A DNA stretch of 64,000 nt from Streptomyces bacillaris (GCF_003268675.1 NZ_CP029378.1:3162001-3226000), one strand, 5' to 3'; positions 51,972 to 60,928 are shown, numbered from the stretch's first letter. The notes: generated by a model from the sequence alone, not told the origin. Made by a program: numbers and translations.

Positions 51972-52919
51972 TCAGGCGGCCGGCGGCGGGTTGAAGCGGG
52001 AGTAGGCGGGCGCGGACCAGCGCAGCGGGGAGGCCGCCGCCACTTCCCGTACGGCGGTGATCTCGAACTCCACCAGCCGCTGGGCCCCGGGGTGGCGGGC
52101 CACCTCCTCCTCGTCCCACACCGTGCGGGCCGAGCCGGTCAGGTGGAGGGAGGTGCCGGTCTCCCAGCCGGGGACGAAGAGTCCGGCGGCCGGGTTGAGT
52201 TCGAGGTTGCCGAGGGTCAGGAACATGGCGTTGCCCACGTAGTCGGGCCAGCGCAGCAGCCGGGGCGAGAGCACCTGGACGAAGCCGGGGTTGCCGCCCC
52301 GGTGGGAGGCGTCGGCGTCACCGTCCGGGGAGGCGGTGGCGACGAAGAAGGTGTCGGCCTCCCGCAGGGTCCGCTGCTGCTCCGGGCTCAGCTCCGGGGA
52401 GTCGACGGCGCCGCGGGCGGTCGGGGCCGCCGTCTCCGCGACCGGGTGGTGGTCGCGTTTCTGGATGTACTTGGGGCAGTTGGAGATGACCTGGTCGAGC
52501 TCGACGCGCAGGCCGGCGCCGTCGCGGACGGCCCGGCCGTTCATCCGCATCCGGCGCCGGGTGGCCGGCTCGATGCCGATCATGCCGATGCGGGCGGCGT
52601 CCCGGCCGGAGCCGGAGCCCGTTGCGGCACCGGCTCCGGTCAGGACCGCCGCGAGCGGGTCCTCCGGCGGGGGCAGCGTCCCGATGTGCAGGGTGTGCGG
52701 CCCGGGGACGGTCAGGAAGCCGGGCTCCCCGGTGAGCTGGGTGGCCCAGATCCGGCCCCGCTCGTCCGTGCCGCCCACCACCACATGGGGCTGCTGCGCG
52801 AGGAAGGCCACCGCCACCTCGGGGATGGTGTTGCCGATGGCACCCTGCGAGTACCCGGCCTCGCGGGCGAGACCCGCCCGCTCCTGCACGGCGATCTCAC
52901 CGTGGTGGTAGCCGCCCAT
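51972..52919 (-). CDS. Pyridoxamine 5'-phosphate oxidase-family protein
   Basis: 315 residues from the ATG at 52919. N-terminal GYHHGEIAVQERAG, PHVVVGGTDERGRIWATQLTGEPGF and a C-terminal half with a second split-barrel-like pattern (ADTFFVATASPDGDADASHRGGNPGFVQVLSP, core SPDGDADASHRGGNPGF). This is the large flavin-binding PNPOx-like type sometimes encoded with ferredoxin genes. It probably binds FMN or heme-like cofactor; the reaction is unknown. The gene is preceded by a MITE-like element that separates it from the VOC gene. Confidence 0.82.
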   Translation of the reverse strand: MGGYHHGEIAVQERAGLAREAGYSQGAIGNTIPEVAVAFLAQQPHVVVGGTDERGRIWATQLTGEPGFLTVPGPHTLHIGTLPPPEDPLAAVLTGAGAATGSGSGRDAARIGMIGIEPATRRRMRMNGRAVRDGAGLRVELDQVISNCPKYIQKRDHHPVAETAAPTARGAVDSPELSPEQQRTLREADTFFVATASPDGDADASHRGGNPGFVQVLSPRLLRWPDYVGNAMFLTLGNLELNPAAGLFVPGWETGTSLHLTGSARTVWDEEEVARHPGAQRLVEFEITAVREVAAASPLRWSAPAYSRFNPPPAA

Positions 52920-52967
52920 GGTTCTGCCTTTCGCCGGAGGGTGGCGCGTGTCCGCCTGGGCCGCGGG

Positions 52968-53150
52968 TCTAGGGCGTGTGTCGAAAGTAGCGTCGTCTGC
53001 CCGAAGGGCAGGCCCGGCGGTGTCCGGTGCGTGCGATCGCAAGGCGGAGGGTCGCCCCGATACTGGATGTATCGGGGTGATCCCGACAACGCCGCGAGCG
53101 TGCGTGCCGGGCACCGCCGGGCAGGCGGGACTTTCGACACACGCCCTAGA
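52968..53150. mobile_element. 183-bp MITE-like element with perfect 21-bp terminal inverted repeats
   Basis: The ends 52968-52988 (TCTAGGGCGTGTGTCG...) and 53130-53150 are exact inverted complements over 21 bp. Inner arms, CCCGGCGGTG at the left and CACCGCCGGG at the right, extend the symmetry imperfectly, and the centre has CCGATAC/GTATCGG, so the whole element can fold into one long hairpin. It has no coding frame. Its right end supplies the stop codon of the VOC gene. No clear target-site duplication is visible beyond the CTAG in the ends. Confidence 0.85.
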
Positions 53151-53601
53151 AGAAGCCGCAGGTGGGGGCGCCGGTGGTCGGGGCGGCCGCCGCGTCGGCG
53201 CCGGTGGGCGCGTAGATCTCCAGGCGGATGCCGTCGGGGTCGGTGAAGAAGATGCCGCCCGAGGTGGCGCCCTCGCCGTGCGGCACGACGCCGTCGTAGG
53301 CGAACTCGGCGCCCAGGGTGCGCAGGACCTCCTCGGTGGCCCGCACCTCCTCGACGGTGTCCACCTGGAAGGACAGGTGGTGCAGGCCCGGCAGCCCGGC
53401 AGGGAAGGTGCCCTCGCTCTGCTGCCACAGCGTCACCAGGAGACGGGAGCCGCGTCCGAGGAAGGCGTAGCGGCGGCCCTCCTCCTTGCCCTCGCCCAGC
53501 ACCTCGAAGTCGAAGACCTCGCGGTAGAAGGCGAGCGAGCGGTCCAGATCGGTGACGTTGAGGCCGATGTGGCCGGTCTGCAGGTTCTCCGCCTTGCTCA
53601 T
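53146..53601 (-). CDS. VOC-superfamily (glyoxalase/extradiol dioxygenase-like) protein
   Basis: 151 residues from the ATG at 53601. TGHIGLNVTDLDRSLAFYREVFDF carries the first metal-ligand His; LHHLSFQVDTVEEV a second; RLEIYAPTG the conserved Glu. The fold matches catechol-2,3-dioxygenase-like or methylmalonyl-epimerase-like VOC proteins. The C-terminal ~15 residues are Ala/Thr-rich and the TAG stop lies inside the right inverted repeat of the MITE, so the element may have trimmed or extended the C-terminus. Divergent from an ABATE/CGNR regulator gene that may control it. Confidence 0.87.
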   Translation of the reverse strand: MSKAENLQTGHIGLNVTDLDRSLAFYREVFDFEVLGEGKEEGRRYAFLGRGSRLLVTLWQQSEGTFPAGLPGLHHLSFQVDTVEEVRATEEVLRTLGAEFAYDGVVPHGEGATSGGIFFTDPDGIRLEIYAPTGADAAAAPTTGAPTCGFF

Positions 53602-53644
53602 GGTCAATCCCCATGCTTTCGGTCAGGGCCGCGAGGTGATCTCG

Positions 53645-53672
53645 TAACCTGTAAAAGCGAATTTAGTGGTTA
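53645..53672. promoter_or_regulatory. Imperfect dyad in an A/T-rich pocket between VOC and CGNR genes
   Basis: TAACCTGTAAA (53645-53655) and TTTAGTGGTTA (53662-53672) match as inverted repeats at 9 of 11 positions. It lies just upstream of the VOC start and is a plausible operator for the divergent CGNR regulator. Confidence 0.5.
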
Positions 53673-53802
53673 GGGACGGGGTAGTCAACCGGTGATCTTC
53701 GTTTGGCCGGTTATCATCGATGTCCCAGCCTCTACCGAGCCCGGCCCCCGGCCGAGCCCGGCCCCCGGCCCTTCGACCGAGCCGCGACGGAAGGAAACAG
53801 CA

Positions 53803-54393
53803 GTGCCGCACCCCGTAGGGGCCGACCCCCGGCCGCTGACCGGTGAACCGCTCGCCCTCGACCTGCTCAACACCCGCTGGATCGACGCGGAGGGCCCGCG
53901 CGACCTGCTCGAATCTCCGGACGGCCTGGCGATATGGCTGGGCAGTCCGCCGGTCCGCGAACAGACCGCGCCCCTCGCCCCGGCCGCCGACCGCGCCACC
54001 CTGGACCGGCTGCTGGAGACCCGTACCGCCCTCGAGGCGCTGGCCTCGGCCGCCGCCCTCGACGAGCCGGCCGCCGCCGGGGCCACCGCCGCGCTCAACA
54101 CGGTCCTCGCCCACGGCCGCATCCGCCGCGCCCTGGGTGCCGACGGGCTCCCGGAGTCGGTGGTGGAGGTGGACGACCCGGCCTGGGGCCCCGCCTGGTA
54201 CGCGGCGGACAACTGGCTCAGGCTGGTGGCGGACCGGCCCGACCGCATCCGCCCGTGCGCGAACGACGCCTGTGTCCTGCACTTCTACGACGTCTCCAAG
54301 AACGGGACCCGCCGCTGGTGCTCCATGGCCGGGTGCGGCAACCGTGCGAAGGCCCAGCGCCACTACGCCCGCCGCACGAACGCGGGCGCGTGA
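53803..54393 (+). CDS. ABATE-domain CGNR zinc-finger regulator
   Basis: 196 residues from a GTG with AAGGAA upstream. The N-terminal ~130 residues are an ABATE-type domain (PLTGEPLALDLLNTRWID). The C-terminus has the CGNR zinc finger: CANDACVLHFYDVSKNGTRRWCSMAGCGNRAKAQRHYARR (ligand Cys pairs in CANDAC and CSMAGCGNR). These proteins are believed to regulate stress or drug-response genes. It is divergent from the VOC gene, its likely target. A second protein of the same family is encoded at 62317, on the far side of the mutase cluster. Confidence 0.9.
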   Translation: MPHPVGADPRPLTGEPLALDLLNTRWIDAEGPRDLLESPDGLAIWLGSPPVREQTAPLAPAADRATLDRLLETRTALEALASAAALDEPAAAGATAALNTVLAHGRIRRALGADGLPESVVEVDDPAWGPAWYAADNWLRLVADRPDRIRPCANDACVLHFYDVSKNGTRRWCSMAGCGNRAKAQRHYARRTNAGA

Positions 54394-54406
54394 GAAGCGC
54401 CTCCGC

Positions 54407-54491
54407 ATGAACGTTCCCGCGCGATGAATGCTCCGGCGCGGTGAGCGTTCCCACCCGATGAACGCTTCGGCGGAGTGAGCGTTCCCGCATG
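54407..54491. repeat. Five tandem 17-bp repeats after the CGNR stop
   Basis: Units start at 54407, 54424, 54441, 54458 and 54475, each close to (A/G)TGA(A/G)CG(T/C)TCCCGCGCG. The array is 85 bp long, noncoding, and directly precedes a strong terminator. Confidence 0.85.
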
Positions 54492-54546
54492 GCCGGCGGG
54501 CCCGGCCCCCGCCCCGTCATGGGGTGGCGGCCGGGCCCACCGGCCA
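54490..54546. terminator. Long bidirectional hairpin
   Basis: A stem of about 25 bp (54491-54515 with 54521-54545, three mismatches) around GTCAT. It separates the convergent CGNR and acyl-CoA ligase genes. Confidence 0.8.
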
Positions 54547-54563
54547 CGCGATCGGGTTCGGGG

Positions 54564-56303
54564 TCAGGGCCAGGTCGGCGCCGGCGCTCCGGGCGCCTCC
54601 GCCCGGTACTCCGCCGCCCTCGGCCCCTGCTCGCGCAGCGCGGCCCGGCGCACCTTGCCCGAGGTGGTCCGCGGCAGGGCCGCCGCGAACTCCAGCACCC
54701 GCACCCGCTTCTCCGGCGGCAGCAGGGCGCTCGCCGCGTCCAGGATCTCCCGGGCCGTCGCGGCGGAGGCCGGGCGTCCGGCGGCCGGGACCACGAAGGC
54801 CTTCGGCGCCCAGAGCCCCACCGGGTCGGGCACCGGGACCACCGCCGCGTCGGCCACCGCCGGGTGGCGCAGCAGGGCGTCCTCCAGCTCGCGCGGCGAG
54901 ATCCGGTGGTCGAACGACTTGAACATGTCGTCCGAGCGCGCCAGATACGTCAGCGAACCGTCGGGCTCCCGCCGGGCCAGGTCCCCCGACCGGTAGTAGC
55001 CGCCGGCCAGCGCCTTCGCGGTGCGGCCGGGGTCACCGACGTACCCCCGCATCAGCCCCAGCGGCCGGTCGGCCAGGTCGAGGCAGACCTCGCCGGGCGC
55101 CCCGTCGGCCACCGGCTCCCCGCTCTCCGGGTCGATCAGCACCACCGTGTAGCCGGGCAGCGGGAACCCCATGCTGCCGGGGAGTGCGGGGCGGCCGGGC
55201 GGGTTGCCGATCTGGCCCGTGGTCTCCGTCTGGCCGTACCCGTCCCGCAGGTCGAGTCCCCACGCCGTGCCGACCAGCTCCACGAGGGAGGTCTCCAGCG
55301 GTTCGCCCGCCGCGACCGTCTCGCGCAGCGCGGGCGGCCGTTCGCCCAGGCCGTGCGCGGCGAGACCCCGCCAGACGGTCGGCGGCGCGCAGAACGTCGA
55401 GACCCCGCGCGTACGGAGGACCTCCAGGATCGCCGCCGGGGTGGAGCGGGCCGCGTCCAGGGCGACGACGGTGGCCTCGGCGTTCCAGGGCACGAAGAGC
55501 GAGCTCCAGGCGTGCTTGGCCCACCCCGGCGCGGAGATGTTCAGATGCACGTCGCCGGGCCGGACCCCGTTCCAGTACATGCCGGAGAGGTGGCCCACCG
55601 GGTAGCTGACGTGGGTGTGCTCCACCATCTTCGGGCGCGAGGTGGTGCCGGAGGTGAAGTAGCGGAACAGCGGGTCGTCCGCGCGGGTCGGCCCGTCCGG
55701 GGTGAACTCCTCCGGGGCCGTCAGGGAGTCGGCGTACCGCTGCCAGCCCGGGGCCTCGCCGCCGACGGCGATCCCCTGCCAGCCGCCCGGCCCTCCGGCG
55801 AACCGGTCCGCCAGCTCCGCCTCCGCGACGACGTGCCGCACCTCGCCGCGCTCCAGCCGGTCGGTGAGTTCGCCGGGGGTCGCGGTGGTGTAGGTGGGGA
55901 TGACGACCGCGCCCAGCTTGATCGCGGCGAGCATGGTCTCCCAGACCTCCGCCCGGTTGCCCAGCATCAGCAGGAGCGGGTCGCCCCGGCGCACCCCGAT
56001 GCCCCTCAGCCAGTTGGCGACCTGGCCGGAGCGGCGGGCGAGTTCGCCGTAGCCGATCAGCCGGTCGGAGGCGGGGCCGCCGGCGCCGACGACCCGCAGC
56101 GCGTCCCGGTCGCCCCGGGCGGCGACGGTGTCGAAGTAGTCCAGGGCCCAGTTGAAGTGCTCGGGCCTCGGCCAGCGGAAGGCCTCGACCGCCTTCGCCA
56201 GATCCGTACGGTGGAGGAGCAGGGTGTCCCGTGCGGCGAGGAACTCCTCGGCGGCGGAGGCCAGTTGGCCCGTGGCCGCGTCGGTGTGCAGGGTCTCCGT
56301 CAT
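54564..56303 (-). CDS. AMP-forming acyl-CoA ligase (MACS/benzoate-CoA ligase-like)
   Basis: 579 residues, start overlapping the FAD-protein stop (ATGA). ANL motifs: FRYFTSGTTSRPKMVEHTH (P-loop), DGYGQTETTGQIGN (A5), YYRSGDLARREPDGSLTYLARSDDMFKSFDHRISPRELEDAL (key part: GDLARREPDGSLTYLAR) and LPRTTSGKVRRAALRE with the catalytic Lys. SxKSFDHRISP in the hinge is typical of medium-chain and aromatic acid ligases. It would activate an aromatic, branched or amino-containing acid as CoA ester. Last gene of the mutase cluster. Confidence 0.9.
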   Translation of the reverse strand: MTETLHTDAATGQLASAAEEFLAARDTLLLHRTDLAKAVEAFRWPRPEHFNWALDYFDTVAARGDRDALRVVGAGGPASDRLIGYGELARRSGQVANWLRGIGVRRGDPLLLMLGNRAEVWETMLAAIKLGAVVIPTYTTATPGELTDRLERGEVRHVVAEAELADRFAGGPGGWQGIAVGGEAPGWQRYADSLTAPEEFTPDGPTRADDPLFRYFTSGTTSRPKMVEHTHVSYPVGHLSGMYWNGVRPGDVHLNISAPGWAKHAWSSLFVPWNAEATVVALDAARSTPAAILEVLRTRGVSTFCAPPTVWRGLAAHGLGERPPALRETVAAGEPLETSLVELVGTAWGLDLRDGYGQTETTGQIGNPPGRPALPGSMGFPLPGYTVVLIDPESGEPVADGAPGEVCLDLADRPLGLMRGYVGDPGRTAKALAGGYYRSGDLARREPDGSLTYLARSDDMFKSFDHRISPRELEDALLRHPAVADAAVVPVPDPVGLWAPKAFVVPAAGRPASAATAREILDAASALLPPEKRVRVLEFAAALPRTTSGKVRRAALREQGPRAAEYRAEAPGAPAPTWP

Positions 56304-58375
56304 GCCCCCTCCCCCGGACGCGCGCCGACCGCCGCGCCCAGGCCCGGCGATGCGGCGGAACCGGTCTGCCCGGGGCGGGAGTTGGCCTGCTGCGCCGGAA
56401 TGATCGCCGCGGCCGCCGTCCCCCGGTCCGCGGCCGCGCCGAGCGGGCGCAGCGCGTCCGCCGCGATGGCGTCGGCGTCCTGGTAGAAGAGGGTGTTCAC
56501 GCCGGGCCGGCTGCTGCCCACCTGGGTGAACCAGCGGGTGTGCTCGGTCGGGATGCCCAGAGCGTACAGGTCCGGCCGGATCCGGCCGGCGGCGTCGACC
56601 ACGTGGAAGGGGCTCGTGGTGACCTCCAGGCCCCCGGTGGCGTACTCCTCGCCCTCCGGCCCCTCGATGACGTACGGCCGGACCATGCCCTCCGCGACCA
56701 GCTGGCGCGTCAGCGGTGAGGTGTCCCGGAGCAGGTCCGGGGTGGGGATACGGGCGTCGATCAGGCTCTGCACATGCCGGGCCGACCCCTTGACCTGCGG
56801 GGATACCACCCGGAACGCCCCGGCCGCGTCGTCCGCCTCGAAGCGGGTGCCGGGGCCGGCCACCTCCACGATCCCCTGCCGGACGAGCGCCCTGAGCTGC
56901 TCGACCCGGGCCATCGGCGGACCGGCCGAGAGCAGGGCGTTGACGGGCAGGAAGCGGCCGTGGAAGAAGCCGGTGTGCGAGGCGGGCAGCAGTCCGCCGT
57001 AGTCCACCGCGAGGCGCACCACGTTGCGGATGTCCCGCAGCACGTCGAGCGCGGACTTCAACGGCCCGTCCAGTGTGCCCAGTTCCGCCTGTGCGAGATC
57101 CTCGTCCATCACGGCGAGCAGCCGCTCGCGGAACTCCTCCGGCGAGGCGAACCGCGTGTCACCGAACGGCCGCGCCAGCGCGTCGAGATCGACCGGCGGT
57201 ACGTCCCCGAGCCCGGCGGCGGCCCGCAGCGGACCGGGATCCCCGCCGGAGAGCAGCAGTTCGGCGTGGGCGTCGGAGAAGGTCTCGGCCGCCTCGGGAC
57301 CGGCGGAGTTGCGGACGTGGGTGACGTAGAAGACGTGGTCGATCTCCTGCTGGAGCAGCGGCAGGACGTCCTGGGCGAAGTCCAACTGGCCGCCGACGCC
57401 CCGCTTCTGACGTGCCGCCACCAGGGCGTCGCGGGTGAGGAACCGGGCCCGGTGGCTGAAGTCGGGGCGCTTCTGGTTACGGCCCCGGGCCGGGATCGGC
57501 AGTCCGCTGCGGGAGCCGGCCACGATGTGCGGCTCCCGCCCGCTGGGCACGTACCGCAGCTCGCCGCCGCTGTCGGCCCCCGCCGCCTGCTCGAACGTGC
57601 CGCCGCGGCCGACCGTGAGCGAGAGCATCACGTCGTAGAAGGAGAGCCCGAGGCCCTTGATCCCGACCGAGCTGCCCGGCGGGACGGTCTCCTCGTCGAG
57701 CGCCATGTCGGCGGCCGAGTCGCCGCAGAGGTAGTGGGTGCCGGGGGTGCGCTCGGTGAAGTCGAGCATGGTGCGCTCGAACGCGTCGGGGGCGTTGAAG
57801 GGGTGGCCGGTGGCGAGGACCACCCGGTCCGCCTCCAGCAGGTGCGGCGCGGTGTCCAGGCTGAGCAGATAGCGGTCGTCGGGGCCGGTGCGCAGGGCGG
57901 TGACCCGGCCGGTGACCGGGACCAGCTCGACATGGGCGGGCAGGTGCTCCGCGATCGTGCGGTGGACGTGGGCGAGGTACTGGCCGTAGCGGACGCGGGG
58001 CGCGTAGTCGTCGGGGCCGAGGGCGGGTTCGCCCGCGGTCTCGTGGCGGTGGGCGATCCACTCACCGAGCGAGGGGCCCGCGCCGGGACGGTCGGGGCCG
58101 CCGTCGGGACCGCCGGAGTACATGGTGACCTGGCTGATGACGGTGTTCATCGTGAACCAGTCGTCCTGATCGGTGCGCCACACACGGCCCGCGCCGATCT
58201 CCGTGGCGTCGATGAACAGCACGCGCACCGGGCGCGGGGACCGGCCGGCTTCCGCCGCCTCGGAGGCCTCGGCGGTGGCGCGTACGGCGATCCTTTCCAG
58301 GACGGAGATCCCGCGCGGGCCACTGCCGACGACGGCGATGACCAGGGGATGCGGAGTGGATTCGAGTCCGGACAC
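56300..58375 (-). CDS. Large FAD/NAD(P)-binding protein (PF13454-like)
   Basis: 691 residues from a GTG with AAGGAAG upstream. The N-terminal Rossmann motif VIAVVGSGPRGISVLERIA is the hallmark of the FAD/NAD(P)-binding family with GPRG. GRVWRTDQDDWFTMNTVISQVTM and VLATGHPFNAPDAFE follow, and GIKGLGLSFYDVMLSLT marks the second half. Family members include putative amine N-hydroxylases; whether it belongs with the nitrosuccinate-forming CreE type must be tested by comparison. In this cluster it could oxidise the amine or carbon skeleton of a methylaspartate-like intermediate. Translation of the CoA ligase is coupled to it. Confidence 0.85.
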   Translation of the reverse strand: MSGLESTPHPLVIAVVGSGPRGISVLERIAVRATAEASEAAEAGRSPRPVRVLFIDATEIGAGRVWRTDQDDWFTMNTVISQVTMYSGGPDGGPDRPGAGPSLGEWIAHRHETAGEPALGPDDYAPRVRYGQYLAHVHRTIAEHLPAHVELVPVTGRVTALRTGPDDRYLLSLDTAPHLLEADRVVLATGHPFNAPDAFERTMLDFTERTPGTHYLCGDSAADMALDEETVPPGSSVGIKGLGLSFYDVMLSLTVGRGGTFEQAAGADSGGELRYVPSGREPHIVAGSRSGLPIPARGRNQKRPDFSHRARFLTRDALVAARQKRGVGGQLDFAQDVLPLLQQEIDHVFYVTHVRNSAGPEAAETFSDAHAELLLSGGDPGPLRAAAGLGDVPPVDLDALARPFGDTRFASPEEFRERLLAVMDEDLAQAELGTLDGPLKSALDVLRDIRNVVRLAVDYGGLLPASHTGFFHGRFLPVNALLSAGPPMARVEQLRALVRQGIVEVAGPGTRFEADDAAGAFRVVSPQVKGSARHVQSLIDARIPTPDLLRDTSPLTRQLVAEGMVRPYVIEGPEGEEYATGGLEVTTSPFHVVDAAGRIRPDLYALGIPTEHTRWFTQVGSSRPGVNTLFYQDADAIAADALRPLGAAADRGTAAAAIIPAQQANSRPGQTGSAASPGLGAAVGARPGEGA

Positions 58376-58485
58376 AGGAGCTTCCTTGGAGTGAGGAGGG
58401 AACACACGGCGATGGGCGCACCGGCCGGACCGGCCCGTACGGCGTGGACGGCACACCGGGCCCGGCGGATCTGCGCGACGGGAGG

Positions 58486-59805
58486 TCAGACCGGCAGGGC
58501 GGTCCGGCCGTCGGGCCCCTCGCCCCGCGCCAGAGCGGCCCGGTCGAAGGAGTCCTGGGTGTGCGAGAGCATCCCGAGCAGGTCGTCGGCGCGCAGCCGC
58601 TCCCGGCCCGGCACGGGGGTGGCCGCGATCGGCATGGCCCCGGTGGAGTGCCACTGGAGCGCGCCCCGGGTGTCGATGTAGCTGCGGGAACGGTTGGCGT
58701 TGTCGGCGTGCAGGCAGTACGGGACGTCCAGCAGCCCGCGCCGGAACGCCTCGGTGAGGGCCCGCCCGACGTCCGGGTGGAGGCCGAGCACGGTGTCGAT
58801 CAGGGCTCTGGCCTCGGCCTCGACCCCGAACTCCGGCTCGACCGCGCCCGCGCGCCCCGGCTCCCCGGCGGCGGCCCGCGCCGCCTCTTCCAGGGCGTGG
58901 ATGTTGTCCTGGATGGTGGGGATGCGGTGCGCCTCGGCCGGGGTCTTCACGATCATGCGCTCGGTCCCGGTCCGCATGGCCAGCACCGCGCTGTCGCGGA
59001 GCAGTCCGAGGGCGCCGCCGGTGGTGCGCGGGAAGACGCCCATGTACGTGTAGAGCACCACATGCCAGTCGAGCCCGGCCAGATGCTCCCCGGCCAGGGT
59101 CCGCATCGCCTGGAGCGCCTCGACGTCCTGGCCGTGGTGGGTCTGCTGGGCGTAGCTGAGGGAGACGCTCCGTACGCCGTACTGCCGGAAGAAGATGCCT
59201 TCCAGCACCGAGAGCGCGACGAGCAGCCCCGGCGGGCAGAGCTGGCCCAGCATGCAGCCGCCGAAGCTCTCCAGGTGGGTGCCGGGCCGGGAGGCGAGGA
59301 GTTCGCAACTGCGCGCCCAGGCTTCGACGGAGGTGCGGATCGGGGTGCGGCTGTAGGGCAGGCAGTACGAGACCGGCCCGCCCTCCGTGGCGTCGAGTCC
59401 GGCGTCCAGCAGGGCGCGGATGATGCCGATCGGGTCGGCGGAGCCGTGTCGCACCTGGACGGCGAATCCGTCACCGACCAGGTCGGAGACGAGCCGGCGG
59501 GTGGTGTCGGCACCGTGGGCGACGATGGGGTAGCCGTTGAGGTCGGTGCCCTCCGCGAGCGCGCGGGCGGCCGACTCGTCGTCCCCGACGCGGGTGTAGC
59601 TGTCGATGGTCAGGGTGCCGACGGTCCGGGCGCGGGCGCCCTTCACCGCGAGCAGCCCCTCACGCATCCGGGGCAGGTCGGCGAAGCCCATCCGGGGCTG
59701 GACCAGGAGTTCCCCGGCCCGCCGGGCGTCGGCCACGGCCGTGGCGAAGGCGCCCCGCTCCGGTGCCGGCGCCACGGGGGCGGGATCGGGACCGGAGACG
59801 CTCAC
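58486..59805 (-). CDS. Glutamate mutase large subunit-like protein (methylaspartate mutase E)
   Basis: 439 residues from a GTG overlapping the small-subunit stop (GTGA). The TIM-barrel sequence shows LLVQPRMGFADLPRM, LNGYPIVAHGADTTRRL, RHGSADPIGIIRALLDAGLDATEGGPVSYCLPYSR (key part: EGGPVSYCLPYSRT) and GGCMLGQLCPPGLLVALSVLEG, as in GlmE/MutE. With a cobalamin-binding small subunit it would interconvert L-glutamate and (2S,3S)-3-methylaspartate by a radical carbon-skeleton shift. Secondary-metabolite clusters use this pair to make 3-methylaspartate units. Substrate here is inferred. Confidence 0.92.
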   Translation of the reverse strand: MSVSGPDPAPVAPAPERGAFATAVADARRAGELLVQPRMGFADLPRMREGLLAVKGARARTVGTLTIDSYTRVGDDESAARALAEGTDLNGYPIVAHGADTTRRLVSDLVGDGFAVQVRHGSADPIGIIRALLDAGLDATEGGPVSYCLPYSRTPIRTSVEAWARSCELLASRPGTHLESFGGCMLGQLCPPGLLVALSVLEGIFFRQYGVRSVSLSYAQQTHHGQDVEALQAMRTLAGEHLAGLDWHVVLYTYMGVFPRTTGGALGLLRDSAVLAMRTGTERMIVKTPAEAHRIPTIQDNIHALEEAARAAAGEPGRAGAVEPEFGVEAEARALIDTVLGLHPDVGRALTEAFRRGLLDVPYCLHADNANRSRSYIDTRGALQWHSTGAMPIAATPVPGRERLRADDLLGMLSHTQDSFDRAALARGEGPDGRTALPV

Positions 59806-60275
59806 CGGGCACCCGACGTGAGGAGTTCGGGGCGGGCGGAGGTGTCGACGTACCGGCGGAACTCAGCGATCCCGGCGCCGTCCTCGAAGACCGCGTCGAA
59901 CCCGGCGGCCAGCAGCTCCGGTCCGTAGGAGTCGGCGTCGGCGCCCCGGACCCCGAGCTTTCCGCCGATGACGACGGGCAGGTCCCGCAGGTCGGGCTGG
60001 GCGCGGAGCCGGCGCACGGCCCGGGAGCCGTCGAGCGCGCCGTGCCCGTTGACGCTGCTGATGACGACGAGGTCCGGCCGGACCCGGCGGCACTCCTCGA
60101 TCAGCAGCTCGTCGGGGACGCAGGAGCCGATGTTGGTCACCTCGTGGCCCATCTCCTCCAGCAGTAACTGGAGGAAGACCAGGTTCCAGGTGTGGGAGTC
60201 GGAGGAGACGCTCGAGACGAGCACCCGGCGGCCGGGCCGCTCCTGGGTGGCCGGGGCGGCTGCCCCCGGCTCCAT
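59802..60275 (-). CDS. Cobalamin-binding small subunit, glutamate mutase S-like
   Basis: 157 residues from the ATG at 60275 (a TTG at 60320 would add 15). It is a B12-binding Rossmann domain: VLVSSVSSDSHTWNLVFLQLLLEEMGHEVTNIG with D26 and the cobalt-ligating H28, VVISSVNGHGALDG (the SxL-type loop) and VVIGGKLGVRG (GG). The usual DxHxxG reads DSHTWN, so the Gly is replaced by Asn. It pairs with the large subunit encoded next, with which it overlaps, to form the mutase. Confidence 0.9.
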   Translation of the reverse strand: MEPGAAAPATQERPGRRVLVSSVSSDSHTWNLVFLQLLLEEMGHEVTNIGSCVPDELLIEECRRVRPDLVVISSVNGHGALDGSRAVRRLRAQPDLRDLPVVIGGKLGVRGADADSYGPELLAAGFDAVFEDGAGIAEFRRYVDTSARPELLTSGAR

Positions 60276-60511
60276 CGCCTGTCCGTTGAGGTTCAGGGGC
60301 TGGACGCTGTACGACGACAAGACACTGTTCTTTCGCTCGGGACGGGAACGTACGGGCGCGGGGGTGTGGGGTGGTGGTGCTCGGTGCGGGTGGTGCCTGG
60401 TGCTGCTGATGCTCGGTACGGAAGTGGTGACCGGTGCCGGGGTGGTGAAGGGGGCGGGAGGCGGGCAGGGCGTCCGGCCCGGGAGGTGGGGGCGGTCGGC
60501 CCTGCCCGCGC

Positions 60512-60928
60512 TCAGGGGGCGGCGACCACGCCGACCTGGCGGACCGGCTTCTGCGGGGCGCGGGCCTCCACCGGCCGGGTGCGGATGGCGAGCACGGTGC
60601 AGCCGGTGCGGCTGGACATCTGGTGCTCGGTGCCCGGCCCCTCGACGACCAGGTCTCCCTTGACGTACGAGATGCCGTCGCTGTGGTCCAGTACGCCGTC
60701 GAGCACGAGCATCAGCTCATAGCCGAGGTGCTCGTGGAAGTCGCCGTGCGCGCCGGGCGGGAAGCGGAGCAGCAGGCTGACCGACTGCTCGCCGCTCGCC
60801 TCGTCCGGCGCCCACAGGACGTGGTGCTCGACCCCGGCCCGGCCGGGCTCGTCCCAGGTGACCCACTTGATGTCGTCGAGTTCGAAGCCACTGCGGAATA
60901 CGTTGGGGATATAGCTGATGTCTGACAC
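60512..60928 (-). CDS. ChrR-like cupin protein
   Basis: 138 residues from the GTG at 60928, with GAGAGG upstream; an ATG at 60961 would add 11 residues. Cupin motif 1 is HGDFHEHLGYELMLVLDG with His and Glu ligands, and motif 2 is GTEHQMSSRTGCTVLAI. This is the ChrR-type cupin that binds a metal (zinc or iron) and may be an enzyme or a sensor. It lies between LysR and the mutase genes, separated from the mutase by 236 bp containing GGTG-rich repeats (60321-60511), where a second promoter may lie. Confidence 0.85.
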   Translation of the reverse strand: MSDISYIPNVFRSGFELDDIKWVTWDEPGRAGVEHHVLWAPDEASGEQSVSLLLRFPPGAHGDFHEHLGYELMLVLDGVLDHSDGISYVKGDLVVEGPGTEHQMSSRTGCTVLAIRTRPVEARAPQKPVRQVGVVAAP

